The notes under the pieces were generated by a model. It did not search any database and was not told the DNA's origin. It was given only the letters and a program-made list of their open reading frames with translations. DNA of 64,000 nucleotides from Rhynchopus euleeides (taxonomy: Eukaryota; Euglenozoa; Diplonemea; Diplonemida; Diplonemidae): the NCBI GenBank assembly GCA_963210315.1, contig OY723274.1:1116001-1180000 (forward strand), written 5' to 3'. This document shows, in pieces, positions 42,214-53,208 of this stretch (positions are counted from its first letter, which is position 1; each line of letters starts with the position of its first letter). The position numbers and the translations under genes were made by a program.

Positions 42214-43373
42214 GGCTCTTGGCTGGACTCATCCTCATCCCCCACTAGAAACACGCCTGCCTGTGGTAACGGAAATTGTGAAAAAAACTGACCCAAAAAC
42301 TGACCCCCCCGGGGGGTTCAGAATTTTCGGGAATATCTCGGGGGGGGGGGGTCATTGACCCCCGACCCCCCTGGAAAAACCCCTGGACAGGTCGTCAAAA
42401 CTTTGACTTTAAGAACACACGGGGGATGTCGGGTGATGACATGAACAGAATTCTTTGATTTCTCGGTCTCCAGCAAGGTGCACACACATATGACACATGA
42501 CGCACGTGACAGCTCCTTTTTTGGTCCCTGGAAAGGGGCAAAAAAGGGGTTTGGCAGATGATGAGGGCCTTCGCTTTCGGGGAAAGATTAATAATCCTCG
42601 GTAATCTCGTTCGAAATTGTGAGGATTCTCTCTTGTTTTGGATTGTTGTTGGAGCAGTCTAGCCGCACCTCAACGGACAGTGTCGGCTAATCTTGTTTGC
42701 ACTTTCGAGTGAAGGTCCCCATGTCAATCACCGCGTTCTGATCTTTCTGCAGTCGACGATGGCATGGTAAGCCTGATCTGTCCCATTGACGCACTCGATG
42801 GTTTGAGTATCGGTGACCGCCAGCGCAACATTCCAGACGAACAGGCCGTGCCGTACACAGTGCTATCAGAACGCTTTGCACCCACGGAGTTGGCGGAGGT
42901 CAGCATCAGCGAAAAAAACTTCACCGCAAGGAGAGAGTGTAGCAAAAGGTGGCAAACATCTTACATTTTCAGGAGGCTTGGCACGCCAGGGCTCAAGCTC
43001 TTGCGATGCCATCTCTGGCTTCACTCGCCTCACCTGCGTTGCTCATGGGTAAACCATCAGCCAACTATCGCCTTGAAGGGCGATGATCGGGGTGACGTTG
43101 GCGAAGACTTGCTTTGGAGCAGCCTCCGTCCGGGGAAACTGTGCCTCACAAACATGAACTGCTGTGGGGTATGAGAAAAGAACATTGGTACAGTTCGGCA
43201 TAAAGCTGGGGAACTCCGGGTCCTGTTGCTCATGCTCCAGGGGTTTCGTCAGGCACATGCTCTCCGGAGTTCCTGAAAATGGCGAAAGAAGAACTGCTAT
43301 TTTTTTTGGCATCGGCCGCTACCGGCCTGCACCACAGTGACGTCCACAGCAAAGCCAGAAGTCGTGAAACAAA
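42214..43373. other. Intergenic, no gene recognised
   Basis: Downstream side of the adenylyl cyclase gene. No convincing frame is present. Confidence 0.4.
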
Positions 43374-45650
43374 TCATTCGCCTGTAAATGTAAGGTCGCT
43401 GTACGTCGACGAACAGCGGGGCACAGATGAGATGTGCTGGAAAACTGTGATACTCGTGCGCCCTATCGGCTTGCGGTTGGTGAGAGCAGACACATCAAGG
43501 CTGGAGGACGCTGATTCCTCATCTTCGTCGCTGCATTCATACACAACCACCTCCAACCCGCTGATGATGCGCTCGGTAGGGGTGCCTTGCAGATAGGGCC
43601 GCACTGCCGCCGGCAAGGTGAAATCATCACGCGAGCGCGTCAGCGTCACACACGGCGCGTAGAGACAGTCCTTCTCCTCGGCACACGACATCGTCACGAG
43701 CGACATACACACCTGCACAGGGGGTCCCATGATTGTCAGGAAGCGCTGGCGCCGCGACCCCACGTCGCCGTGGTACACAGCACCGCTGGCAAGCCCCACA
43801 CCATCCAGGCACGGCCCGACATTGCTCTTCCGGAGGTGGTGCACAAACAGCAGTGCAGACTCTGCATGCGCCTGAGACTTGCGCATCAGGTTCCACCCCA
43901 GAGACAGGCTGGGGCCAAGGATGGACACAATGGACCCGCTGTTCCGCTCCAGCACATGCGAGAGGACCTCCAGGTGGGCGTTGAAGGCATTCACCGTGGT
44001 GTTGTCCGGTTTGAGGTAGAGCTTGACAACCCCCACAGTGGCCTGCACCATCTTGTCCAGCGTGTTGTCGCGCATCGTGAAGCTGCGGTGCGTGGGGCGC
44101 TGAGTGGTGGGGGACCCCTCCCCCTTCGCGACGAATGGCAGGGGGTGGCTCTGGCGCCCGCTCAGCGACACGGGCCACATGCAGTGGATGGGCACGGTGC
44201 CGTTCAGCCCCTTCAGCTCCGCTTCCTGCGCAGGCGCCACGGTGACCAGCCCGGCAAAGCCGGACGAACCAGACGAGATGCTCTCCCACATCGCCACGGG
44301 GATGGCCACGGCACCCGGCAGGCAGGCGCCCTCCAGGCGCGACGCAACGTTGACCGTGTTGCCGAAGTAGTCTGCACGGCCCGTCAGCTCATTCATCTCA
44401 ATGGTGACCGGCCCGTGGTTCGCTCCGATGCGCACTGTCAGCCCACCCCACAGCTGCACATCTCTGTAGGACGACGGGGCGCAGACTGGCACCTGCAGCA
44501 GGTCAGCCGGCCATTCCACACGCAGCAGCCTTTCGTGCACCTCCAGCGAGAAGAGCACACCCTGTGTGCAGTCGTCAAAGGCTACCATGAAGGAGTCTCC
44601 GATGGTCTTCACCTCGTACCCACCGTATGCCGCGATGGCAGCGCGGATCTGATCGTTGTGTGCCCAGATGGCGGTGGCCATTGCCTCGGGCACCGCCTCC
44701 CAGATAGACGTGGAGGCGCGGATGTCTGTGAAGACGATGGTCGCAACGTTTGACATCGCCCCTGGGATCGGGGCGCTCTGCAGCACCGCGTTCTCCCGCG
44801 GCATGCTCTTCTGGATGAAGAGCCCGGCAGGCAGGTAGGGCTGGTAGGCACGGAGGTTGTTATCCAGGCACATCAGCGCTTGGTGCATCTCCGCAGGAAG
44901 CTTCCCCCGAGAGTCTCTGAGGATCTGAGACACGGTGTCGACATCATACTCCGACAGGCGTGTCGCGATGTCCTGCACGATGCTGATGGTGGTCTTCATT
45001 GCAGACTGCTCATCCAGGACTTCGTCAGAGAAGCCACGTGTAGCGAGGTAGTCCCCTAAGAACACAACGATGCCCATCAGCATGGTGCGCGCTGCACTAG
45101 AGTATGATTGGGCGCAGGGTGGGTCAGCGCAGTCGATTTTCATCGTCAGCTCCGACATGATATCCGAGCGTGACCTGCCTGTGACGTCCCACAGCCCGAA
45201 GCGGTTCGTTGCCTCGAGCCACATCAGCACCTGCCACAGGATGGCAACCGCGAGCAGGCCCCGCGCCACGCGCGGGCCCAGGCGCAGCACAAGGGCCAGG
45301 TCGACGAGCAGCACCATGAAAGCCCAGCCCTCGTATCCAACCTGGCGCATCCACAGGTCAAGGGAGAGTGTGACGACGGTGGACACTGCCAGGTAGGCTT
45401 GCATCACCCACGGCGAAGGGTGTGGGTGTGTGGTCAGGTGTCGGAGAACGCATAATGGCGAGATGCACCCCAGCGTGAAGATCAGGGCGGGCATCACCAG
45501 GCCATCCACAGCGAATTTTATCACGAGGAAGGCGCTGCAGACAAAGCCGAGCGTGCCCAGCTTCAGCAGCAGGTCACGCTGAAGCCGGGCAACGCCGGTA
45601 AGCGTCCCATTGGAGGACACCAGCCTTTCGTACCACTCAGATAGCATCAT
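43374..45650 (-). CDS. Membrane adenylyl cyclase, class III, tandem cyclase domains
   Basis: A 758-residue single-exon protein; two adjacent ATGs start it at 45650. About five or six hydrophobic segments lie between residues 27 and 203. A helical linker (207-290) leads to a first cyclase domain with every key residue: metal-binding D309 (VFTDIRAS) and D352 (KTIGDSFM), adenine-selecting K348 and D427 (RADYFGNTVN), and transition-state N434 and R438 (NVASRLEG). It should therefore make cAMP. After residue 530 a second cyclase-like domain can be recognised (LASGAVYHGDVGSRRQRF), but GPS stands where GDS is expected and the first Asp is gone, so it is a degenerate partner. Two direct copies of the GTTTGATCGTCGAG repeat lie 45-180 bp upstream of the start. 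Confidence 0.85.
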   Translation of the reverse strand: MMLSEWYERLVSSNGTLTGVARLQRDLLLKLGTLGFVCSAFLVIKFAVDGLVMPALIFTLGCISPLCVLRHLTTHPHPSPWVMQAYLAVSTVVTLSLDLWMRQVGYEGWAFMVLLVDLALVLRLGPRVARGLLAVAILWQVLMWLEATNRFGLWDVTGRSRSDIMSELTMKIDCADPPCAQSYSSAARTMLMGIVVFLGDYLATRGFSDEVLDEQSAMKTTISIVQDIATRLSEYDVDTVSQILRDSRGKLPAEMHQALMCLDNNLRAYQPYLPAGLFIQKSMPRENAVLQSAPIPGAMSNVATIVFTDIRASTSIWEAVPEAMATAIWAHNDQIRAAIAAYGGYEVKTIGDSFMVAFDDCTQGVLFSLEVHERLLRVEWPADLLQVPVCAPSSYRDVQLWGGLTVRIGANHGPVTIEMNELTGRADYFGNTVNVASRLEGACLPGAVAIPVAMWESISSGSSGFAGLVTVAPAQEAELKGLNGTVPIHCMWPVSLSGRQSHPLPFVAKGEGSPTTQRPTHRSFTMRDNTLDKMVQATVGVVKLYLKPDNTTVNAFNAHLEVLSHVLERNSGSIVSILGPSLSLGWNLMRKSQAHAESALLFVHHLRKSNVGPCLDGVGLASGAVYHGDVGSRRQRFLTIMGPPVQVCMSLVTMSCAEEKDCLYAPCVTLTRSRDDFTLPAAVRPYLQGTPTERIISGLEVVVYECSDEDEESASSSLDVSALTNRKPIGRTSITVFQHISSVPRCSSTYSDLTFTGE

Positions 45651-45695
45651 TGAGACCCGTGCCCCTGTAGTTGGGATGAAGTGGTGTGCGTTGGG

Positions 45696-45832
45696 GGGGT
45701 TTGATCGTCAGTGTGAACGGAAAAGTAAGTCTCCCAGCACCTTCTTGCGATGTGCGTGGGGGTTTGATCGTCGAGGGAATGGAAAAGTAAATCTCCCAGC
45801 ACCTTCTCGCAATGTTAGTCCTTTTTGTAGTC
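45696..45832 (+). repeat. Two tandem copies of the GTTTGATCGTCGAG repeat before the cyclase gene
   Basis: Copies at about 45696-45752 and 45758-45832 both carry GGAAAAGTAA, then TCTCCCAGCACCTTC. The first begins 45 bp upstream of the minus-strand ATG at 45650. The second ends CCTTTTTGTAGTC like the copy at 3020. Confidence 0.75.
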
Positions 45833-45839
45833 TATGAAA

Positions 45840-48800
45840 AAAGCATAGCAACGGGGGGGTGCGGGGGCAGGTATTGGGGGGTGATTGTCAGGAAGAGAAG
45901 CTCAAACTGCCTGCCATCCTTGAGCGCCCTGATGATGATGAAGAGTGCTCAAAATACAATTATGCAGCGGGGAGGGGGGAGGTGCAGCGGCAACCAGGAT
46001 ACTCGTCATCCACGACAGCCCATCTCCACTATTCCACACACAACTCCTGCTGCGGTGGTGAAGGCCCTCTGCAGGAGCCTGCTCTCACAGATTTTCCTGG
46101 TTCAGCCGTTTTGCAGCTTAGATTAGCGAACTGGCACCGCGCAGTGCCCCCCTAGAGCGTAAGTTAGCACAACAGGTTGCGCGCAGCATCTTTGAGCACC
46201 GTGCGGGTCGTGCTGGAGATGTCGTGATTTTTCTAGAGGGGTCGCTAATTTTTAAGTCATTTTTCCTTTGCAACGCCTCATGCAACACACATCATCACAT
46301 GGGCGAGACCACGATACAGCGGAGAATGGACACACCCCGACGCAGCGTGGCGTGCCGGGGAGGGGGCGGACAGAGAGTTCCTTCCGCAAAGGGCACATGA
46401 CACAAACTCTGGTTCGACACAACAAACACTAGGCCCCGGGGCCGCATACTGCGAAAGACACAGGCCCCACACATCCCCTCTCGAAGCATTTCACCCATAC
46501 CCCCCCCCCCCTCCGTTGGCCACACGACGCGGTATCCGGGTCCGGCTAGCAGGATCCGGCCACCGGCCTATATCACAGTTTTTCTCAGTATCCGGTGGCC
46601 GACTCGCCAGGGTAGCCGGGTCGCCTGGCCGGCGAGTCCAACTTGCCGGGGGGGGCAGCCGGGCTGACTCGCAAACCGGCTAAAACAGCGGATGGGACGA
46701 GTGAGCCAGCTAGCGGGGTGCAGCCCTGAATCGAAATACCGCGTCGTGCATATCAAGATCAATGGGGGATGACGTGAGCCGTGCAAATGAGCTTGAGTAA
46801 CGCCTGTGCGCACAGGCACCGGTTGAGTGATTCGTGGCCCTGCGACAGGCGGTGTTCGTAGGGTTAATTTCTGTTTCAAGACACAGCACGCTGCTCTGCC
46901 ACACACACGCGTGATTATTGCGGGTGTTGCGTGTGTGCAGAATGCCATCGCGAAGCACCTAGCACCTAGCACACACGCAAGGCATCACCACCGATACGGA
47001 AGCCTGCCGCTGCACAGCGGCGAGGGCTGCCAGCATCATGAAGAGCAGCAGAGCCCCAAACAGCAGAACTCTGCGGATCCACAAGGCTCCTACGTTGCAG
47101 AGATCAGCGACTTCCCCCCCCCACCCCCTTCCTGCTACGTGTAGGGAGCACCTGCCATCGCAGAGGAGTTGTGTGCCAGCGGCAACGCGGGGATCTCCGG
47201 GCCACCGCTATCACAGCAGCTGGAAGCGTGCGTGCGTTCAGCCTATCCAAGGGTGTGCGTTTGACGTTCTTTCATGAGAGTGTGTTTTGTGAGGATATTG
47301 TCTGCGCTCTTCCGGCTGCACAATCTTTCAGCTGACCGGATGGAGACGTTATTTTTGATTATTTTTTTGTTGTTTTCTGCGGGGGGGCGGTCAAACGAGC
47401 ATCTGGCCCAGCGGATTGCGTGGGGATGTGCATACACAATGACACCAGGTCCGGGGACGCTCATGTCTGCTGCCCCTGCATTTGGAATTCGTTCAAGATA
47501 TTCGTGGTATGGAGGTGCAGTGATGCAGAGGATACCACTGCAAGGTTCTGTTCGATCAAGAAAAAGAAAAAGAAAAAGAAACGGAAGAACGAATAGGGAG
47601 TTTGCTTCGTGATAGGAGGGTGCCATAACGTAGAATCCGATGAGTTGCCAATGGAACGACAGGCAGCAGCCCACACTGCGACCACATGGTGGAGCCGCAT
47701 GGATCACACCGTTGGTTGTGGAGGAGGGGAAGTGGTGCCGAATGCATGTGACGACTGGCGGGGGTTCTGATTGCTTACAAAACGCCAGAGTACAATTTCA
47801 TCATCCTCGGCGGATGGCTGGTCTTCGCTGTGCCATACATGTGGGGCAGGGATGGGTGTGGGGGGGAGGGGAGTAAAGGACGAAATTTTCATGTTTTGGA
47901 GGCCTTCGCCCTGAAGGGCAAAATCGGGTACGCCTGCTCTAACGAAATAAAGGGTGCCGCACTGACACGGTCTCGGCAGAGCGGCAGCCTCTCTTCTGTG
48001 AAACAAACTATTTACTGAAACCGCACACACACTCACACACGCGAACCTGGTTGCTGAGTGGAATTCACACCAAGCGAAATTGCAATAATGCTGCCTCCAC
48101 TGCCACACACATACACACCATTGTTGCGACCCCACTAACTTCTTCACATTTCTTTTTTAAAACTTCGTACCCCCCCCCCCTTTCCCCCCCTCCCCTCGGA
48201 GTGCACTACGTCGTCGTCGTGGTGCACAACAAAACCGACGAGGCATTTTCTCCCGGTGGTGTCGACATGCCACCACCACCACCACCCCACCCGGCGCGTC
48301 GCTGTACCTCCTGTCTTATTCGGCAACCCTCCGCGGGTCTCTGAATATGACACGAGGATGAAAACGGGGAGGGGGGGGGGGGAAGTCCATTGTCACAGTG
48401 TCCAATGGCCCAAGGCGAGGCAAGCCCAGTCCGACCGCAACACCCACCTCCTGCCCCACTTGTCCCAGCTGTCCATCCGGATCTGGTTTGGTGCCGGTCA
48501 CACTCTCACACGTGAATCTTGTTTTTTGCAGCAGTGTCGAGAGGGGGGTGAAGTGAAGATGAATATGAACCCCATGGATCAGAGGCCTCCCTTCATTCGA
48601 TATGCAGGTCGGGGTGGGGGGTGGGGGGGGTAAAGAATCCAAAAAAATACGATAAGGCGTTGTTTGTGCGCCAAACCCGGGAAAATGCGCCAACGGCACC
48701 CTCCTCCCTCCCCCTCCCTTCCATTTGCTCAGCAGCAGGGTGGGTTGCGAACGGGGAGGGGGGGGGGACACAGCTGCCACACAACTGCCACCCCCCAGAA

Positions 48801-50136
48801 ACAAGACACGGGCACACGGTATATAGCAATATGGGAGAGGTGGTTTTAAGTCCAACGCGTTGTGGAAGAACATCTCTCAACCGCACCGATGGATACAGAG
48901 TGGGTAGGCGTGTTGATTTGTTGAGTAACTCTGTGCGGCGGCATCCGGAGAACGGCACGGAAATGGATGTGAGACCAGCCGAACTGCAAAACGAACTGGA
49001 ATCTCGCAGGAACTCCAAAATATGTCAAGGCTACGATGGTGCAGAACACAGCGAGAGTGAGAGAATGGGATGCGGTGTCAAAATGGTGCGCCTGACGCCC
49101 CCCTATCAATAGGCCATTATGTGAGAAGCTTATCTGAGGTTGAAAAACAGCTGTTTCAGGCGGACCATACAATTTTGTGCCACCCAACAATCGGATTTAC
49201 CCGCAGGGTTGCGGGCAGGCGCGTGATGCGTATTGCGGCCGCAGCCCGGGGGATTGTGGGGTCTCTCGGGTTGCACCCATAAAACAACTAAACTCAAACC
49301 TCTCCTGGCGCGCAAATCGGAGGAACCGGCAGCTATCAACTTTTGCGCAGATGCAGGATGCATGCAGGGAGAGCGAGAGACGAACCAAGCTCTGGAAGAC
49401 TGGTGGTTGGTAAATTTTGCCGGAATCCAACCCCTCACCCCATCCCCCCCCACCCCTCACCCTCTACCCCCTCCCACCCTGTGGTTTGCAGTTATGCTTC
49501 ACCCCCTCCCTTTTTCCGATTCACAGTTCCCGATTCTCTTCAGTTTTCTTTGAGAACTCAACCCCCCCCCCCCTATTTTTGTTTCTCTGGGGGTTTGGGG
49601 TCCAGGGGGGTGCAGGGGGGGTGCAGCGGAAGTAGAGGGAAGCACAAGGATGATCTCCCTTCACTTCATTCATGGGGCTTAGGGGGTAGAGTCGTCAAGA
49701 GTGAAGGTAAAGGTGGTTTGTTTCTTTGGGGGGGAAAGGGCGAGGGGGGGGCGCGCGCGCGCTTTCGCATGCGCGTCAGCTCCACTGCCTCGTCGCATTA
49801 GAAGGGCATCTCCCCCTGCAACACTGGCCCGACGAGGATGGGAGACCAATGTCACGTGTGTCCCTCCTGACCAAAGGAGGCACATGTTCTGAGATGTATG
49901 ATCGCCAGCAGGCATAGGATCTGGTCACGTGGAGCGCGTGCAGATGCGCAACAGGGTCAATCGGCAGCAGCAACGCAGTGGTGAGTGCATTGTCATCGTC
50001 AACCCATGCGAATATATGCAATCGGTGGAAGAGCCTCTCTAAATCGCTTGTATATTCCCCTCCTTGCGATTCACTCGGTAAACAGTTTCGTATGCATCCC
50101 CACACACCAGCGCCAGTGCTGCCATCCTTTTACCGT
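45840..50136. other. Intergenic, no gene recognised
   Basis: Over 4 kb without a recognisable protein. It contains a CCGG-rich patch at 46530-46720, many G-runs (for example 48366-48381), CA-rich stretches, and a diverged form of the dispersed repeat near 49685. Frames are low-complexity. Small spliced genes cannot be excluded. Confidence 0.45.
46530..46720. repeat. CCGG-rich palindromic patch
   Basis: About a dozen CCGG or GCCGGC sites in 190 bp, with related strings such as GATCCGGCCACCGGCC and TATCCGGTGGCCGACTCG in opposing orientation. It resembles the other palindrome arrays in design. Confidence 0.55.
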
Positions 50137-50138
50137 TA

Positions 50139-50605
50139 CTGGGGGGGGGCAAATACAAGAGTATATGCAAATACAAGGGTATATGCTAATACAAGAGTAC
50201 TCCAGAAATTGCGATTTTAAAAAGTTCACCGAGCAAATACAAGAGTATACTCTTGTATTTGCATACTAGACTTTTGGAGAACTTTTGTGGGGTTTTCATC
50301 ATATTTTGTGCTTCCAATGACCTCCCCCAGGCCAGTGGGCCTCCTGTCTGGAGTCGTCACGGTCGGGTGGGAGTCGCCTCTGGGTGGGAAAGGCCAAGAG
50401 GACGCTCGTATTGTCTATTCGGCGCCGCTGCCCCATGAGGGCCCACCCGGAGGCCACATTTCTAGTATGCAAATACAAGAGTATATACTCTTGTATTTGC
50501 ATGGTAGACAACTTTTCAGCGAAAAAACAATTTTTTGAGAACCCTGAATTACGTAAGCTGGCACGGTGAATAGAAGAGTATACCCTTGTATTTGCCCCCC
50601 CCCAG
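50139..50605. mobile_element. Non-autonomous TIR element with CAAATACAAGAGTATA palindromes
   Basis: Inverted ends CTGGGGGGGGGCAAATACAA run on into GAGTATA on the left; the right end has one or two changes. Both ends are flanked by TA (50137-50138, 50606-50607), consistent with Tc1/mariner-type insertion. Inside are two near-perfect internal palindromes of GCAAATACAAGAGTATAC with its complement (50232-50266 and 50468-50502) and two more direct copies near the left end. It encodes nothing recognisable in its 467 bp. Confidence 0.8.
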
Positions 50606-50607
50606 TA

Positions 50608-51090
50608 AAAAAAAACTTGAATTCTGATTATTCAGGGGGGCGGGGATAGGGGGGGCTGGGGGGTTGGGGAGGGTCGGGCAGCTGGTGGCGGGGGCCTTTG
50701 CCATTGCCCCACGGGGCGGAGCCCACTCAAGAAACACCTCCACGGCAAGCGGAGGGGAGGGGGGGGGGGGTGTGGGGTGGGGTGGGGGCGTTTGCCCCAG
50801 TTTGAAACGCCCGGATCAGTCACACACAAAAAAAAGGTGGCTACAGCTGGGATTTGCAACCCTCAAAGATGTGAATATCACACATATACACACGTTAAGC
50901 CTTTTTGTTGAGTGGAGGTCGCACCGAGCGAACCCTGGCACTCCCCTCCACTGTACACACGTGAAATCATTTGCTGCAGCAGTGCAGATCTGACCAAGCG
51001 ACCTGCCGCTCATGCGATATCTGCCCTATGCCTTGAGTATCACACACGACCATGACAAAATTTCCGTCCATATCCTTGCTCCTTTGCTTT
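50608..51090. other. Intergenic, no gene recognised
   Basis: G-rich stretch downstream of the TRPML-like gene. It may contain that gene's 3' UTR. Confidence 0.4.
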
Positions 51091-53208
51091 CTACTGCACC
51101 GTGGGGACGCCGCCGCCGTCGACGCCAATGATGGCACCGAGATCGTCACGGCCCTCCATGTCCTCTTTGATACCCTCGATGACCTGGCGCTTCACCAAGA
51201 AGTAGGCATCCTCAAGGATGACGAGAAGGATGTTGAGGATAGCGTAGATGAACAGGGCAACAAAGGAGTACATGTACATCCTGGAGAAGACCTTGAGGAA
51301 GAGGGAGTCTTCGAAGAAGATGCTGGCAAACGTCTCGTCCACGATATCGCCGTTCATCAGGGAGAACAGGACGACGAATGAGTCATCCAGGGTTCCGAAC
51401 CGGTCTGCGTACCCGCCGAACATCACAGTCCCGCAGAGGGCGTACCCCATCAGAATCGGGAAGCAGCCCAGCGTGAACCGCAGCGCCTTCGGGGCACCCC
51501 TGCGCAGCGTCTTCATCAGGAGGTAGAAGCGGGGCTGGTTCTCCAGGTGCGACATCACAACAATCCACTCCAGCATGATGGCCAGCCCGCTGATGGTGGT
51601 CTTTGCCACCAGGGTGCTGTAGTCCACCGTGTCGGAGGTGAGGGCGCAGTAGATGTGCAGGATACGCGACGCGATGACAACCAGGTCTCCCGTGATGCTG
51701 ATGGCGAGCCACTGCCGTTTGTTGTCGTTGATCAGCCACCACTCGATCCCATCCTGCATCCCCTCGTGCACCTCCTGCATCACATCGTAATGCCGCGCGC
51801 TTGCGATGCTCGTCGAAGCGTCATCTTCCACGCCTGTCCCACTCTGCGACCGGATCGAATAGCCACGCGTCTTCCTCTCCATCTCCCTCTTTGCAGTCAT
51901 CGAAACGGAGCGGGAGCGGGACAGAACACGGGAGAGCTTTGCATTCATCCCCTGATCCATGTCGTCGCCCGGCGTGTCTGACAGAACATCAACATCCGCC
52001 CGCTGCCTCGATGAGTGCGACAGAAGCGGCTCACAGGCCGGGGCAGTCCCAGAGTCGTCCTGCTTGGGGCTCTTGGGGCTGGAGATCTTGGGGCTGTTGG
52101 GCCGATCCTCCTCCAGCTGCATGGAGGACCTGCGGGCGTAGCTCTGCAGCTGCATCGAGTGGTTGCGGAACTCCTTCTTCTTCAGGTGTCGCAGGTACTC
52201 CGCACGGCACGCCTTCAGGCGCAGCAGGAAGTCGAGCAGCGCCAGCAGCAGGCACAGCAGCGGGATGATGCAGAACCCGCTCCCCATGATGGCCCCCTGG
52301 TAGCGCTTGGAGAACTTCCCGACGATGCTGGGCGAGAAGGTCAGGTCGAAGGCAACCACACCCGAGCGGCTCGCCATGGAGTAGTGCTGCGACATGGCCC
52401 ACCGCATCACCGTTGGCTTCCCAGAGGGCCCGGTGACCCGCACGCTGTCCAGGGAGAGCTCAATCGTCACGTGGTTCACCTTCTCGAAGAGGTCCGGGTC
52501 GTAGAACGAGCAGAATGGCGGGTTTTCGGGCGTGTCTGAGCTGTTTCCCTGCTTCAGCTGCACAGTGGGGGGTGTGCTGGGCTTCTTCATGGCGCCAGGC
52601 GACGGGGCACCCCTGCCGAAGCGCACATCGTCATCGAGGAAGAACGTGAAGGGCCCTGCAGGGTTGTCATCAGACAGCCAGCATGTCACGGTCTGCATGG
52701 TGATGTCCCCATCGTCATCTCCGATGATGTCGGTGAAGGTTCCATTCGACTTGATGGTGATGTGCATCAAGGGGCGTGAGACAGCTTGGTGGTCCAGGGT
52801 GTGGGAATAGAGTGCGGTCGGGTTGTCCGGGGCCCGGTCCCAGTTGAAGTATGTCTTGTTCATGAAGTCGGATATGTCGCGCATGTCGTAGAAGTTGAAG
52901 GACTGCTGTGCGTTGTCCTCAAGCTGCTCGGCAGGGCAGAACAGGTTGCTGAGGGCGAGGGTCGACGTGTTGTAGTACTCATTCTCCAGAGGAACGTAGA
53001 GGATCAGGTCAAGCGTCATGAATGCGACGATCAGCAAATTCAGCGTCATCTTCACAGGGATACGCCCATACTTCAGAAACTTGTCGACAGGTCCCAGATG
53101 CCGATCAGCATCTTTGATAGGCGGGCGGGTAAAAACGCGCCTGGCAACCGCCATCACCCCTGAGCTGACGCTACTCCCCCGCGACCTCGTCTCATGTTGG
53201 ACATCCAT
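51091..53208 (-). CDS. Mucolipin-type TRP cation channel (TRPML-like)
   Basis: A 705-residue single-exon protein from the ATG at 53208, preceded about 50 bp upstream by TTTATAAT, a possible TATA-like box. S1 lies near 53-72 (LNLLIVAFMTLDLILYVP). A large luminal domain (about 80-300) with paired Cys follows, as in polycystin/mucolipin channels. S2 is at ~305-330. A cytosolic loop of about 150 Ser- and Lys-rich residues separates S2 from S3, where animal mucolipins have a short one. S3 (~499-520), S4 (~535-555), S5 (~577-597), pore helix and filter LFSLMNGDIVDETF (~614-627) and S6 (~641-667) complete the fold. Animal TRPML filters carry NGDD, so the second acidic residue is Ile here, which may lower Ca2+ affinity. 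It likely acts in endolysosomal or vacuolar membranes. Confidence 0.85.
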   Translation of the reverse strand: MDVQHETRSRGSSVSSGVMAVARRVFTRPPIKDADRHLGPVDKFLKYGRIPVKMTLNLLIVAFMTLDLILYVPLENEYYNTSTLALSNLFCPAEQLEDNAQQSFNFYDMRDISDFMNKTYFNWDRAPDNPTALYSHTLDHQAVSRPLMHITIKSNGTFTDIIGDDDGDITMQTVTCWLSDDNPAGPFTFFLDDDVRFGRGAPSPGAMKKPSTPPTVQLKQGNSSDTPENPPFCSFYDPDLFEKVNHVTIELSLDSVRVTGPSGKPTVMRWAMSQHYSMASRSGVVAFDLTFSPSIVGKFSKRYQGAIMGSGFCIIPLLCLLLALLDFLLRLKACRAEYLRHLKKKEFRNHSMQLQSYARRSSMQLEEDRPNSPKISSPKSPKQDDSGTAPACEPLLSHSSRQRADVDVLSDTPGDDMDQGMNAKLSRVLSRSRSVSMTAKREMERKTRGYSIRSQSGTGVEDDASTSIASARHYDVMQEVHEGMQDGIEWWLINDNKRQWLAISITGDLVVIASRILHIYCALTSDTVDYSTLVAKTTISGLAIMLEWIVVMSHLENQPRFYLLMKTLRRGAPKALRFTLGCFPILMGYALCGTVMFGGYADRFGTLDDSFVVLFSLMNGDIVDETFASIFFEDSLFLKVFSRMYMYSFVALFIYAILNILLVILEDAYFLVKRQVIEGIKEDMEGRDDLGAIIGVDGGGVPTVQ

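Noticed and set aside
43587..44753. Plus-strand frame of 388 residues opposite adenylyl cyclase
   Set aside because: It is an antisense shadow of a gene with clear catalytic motifs.
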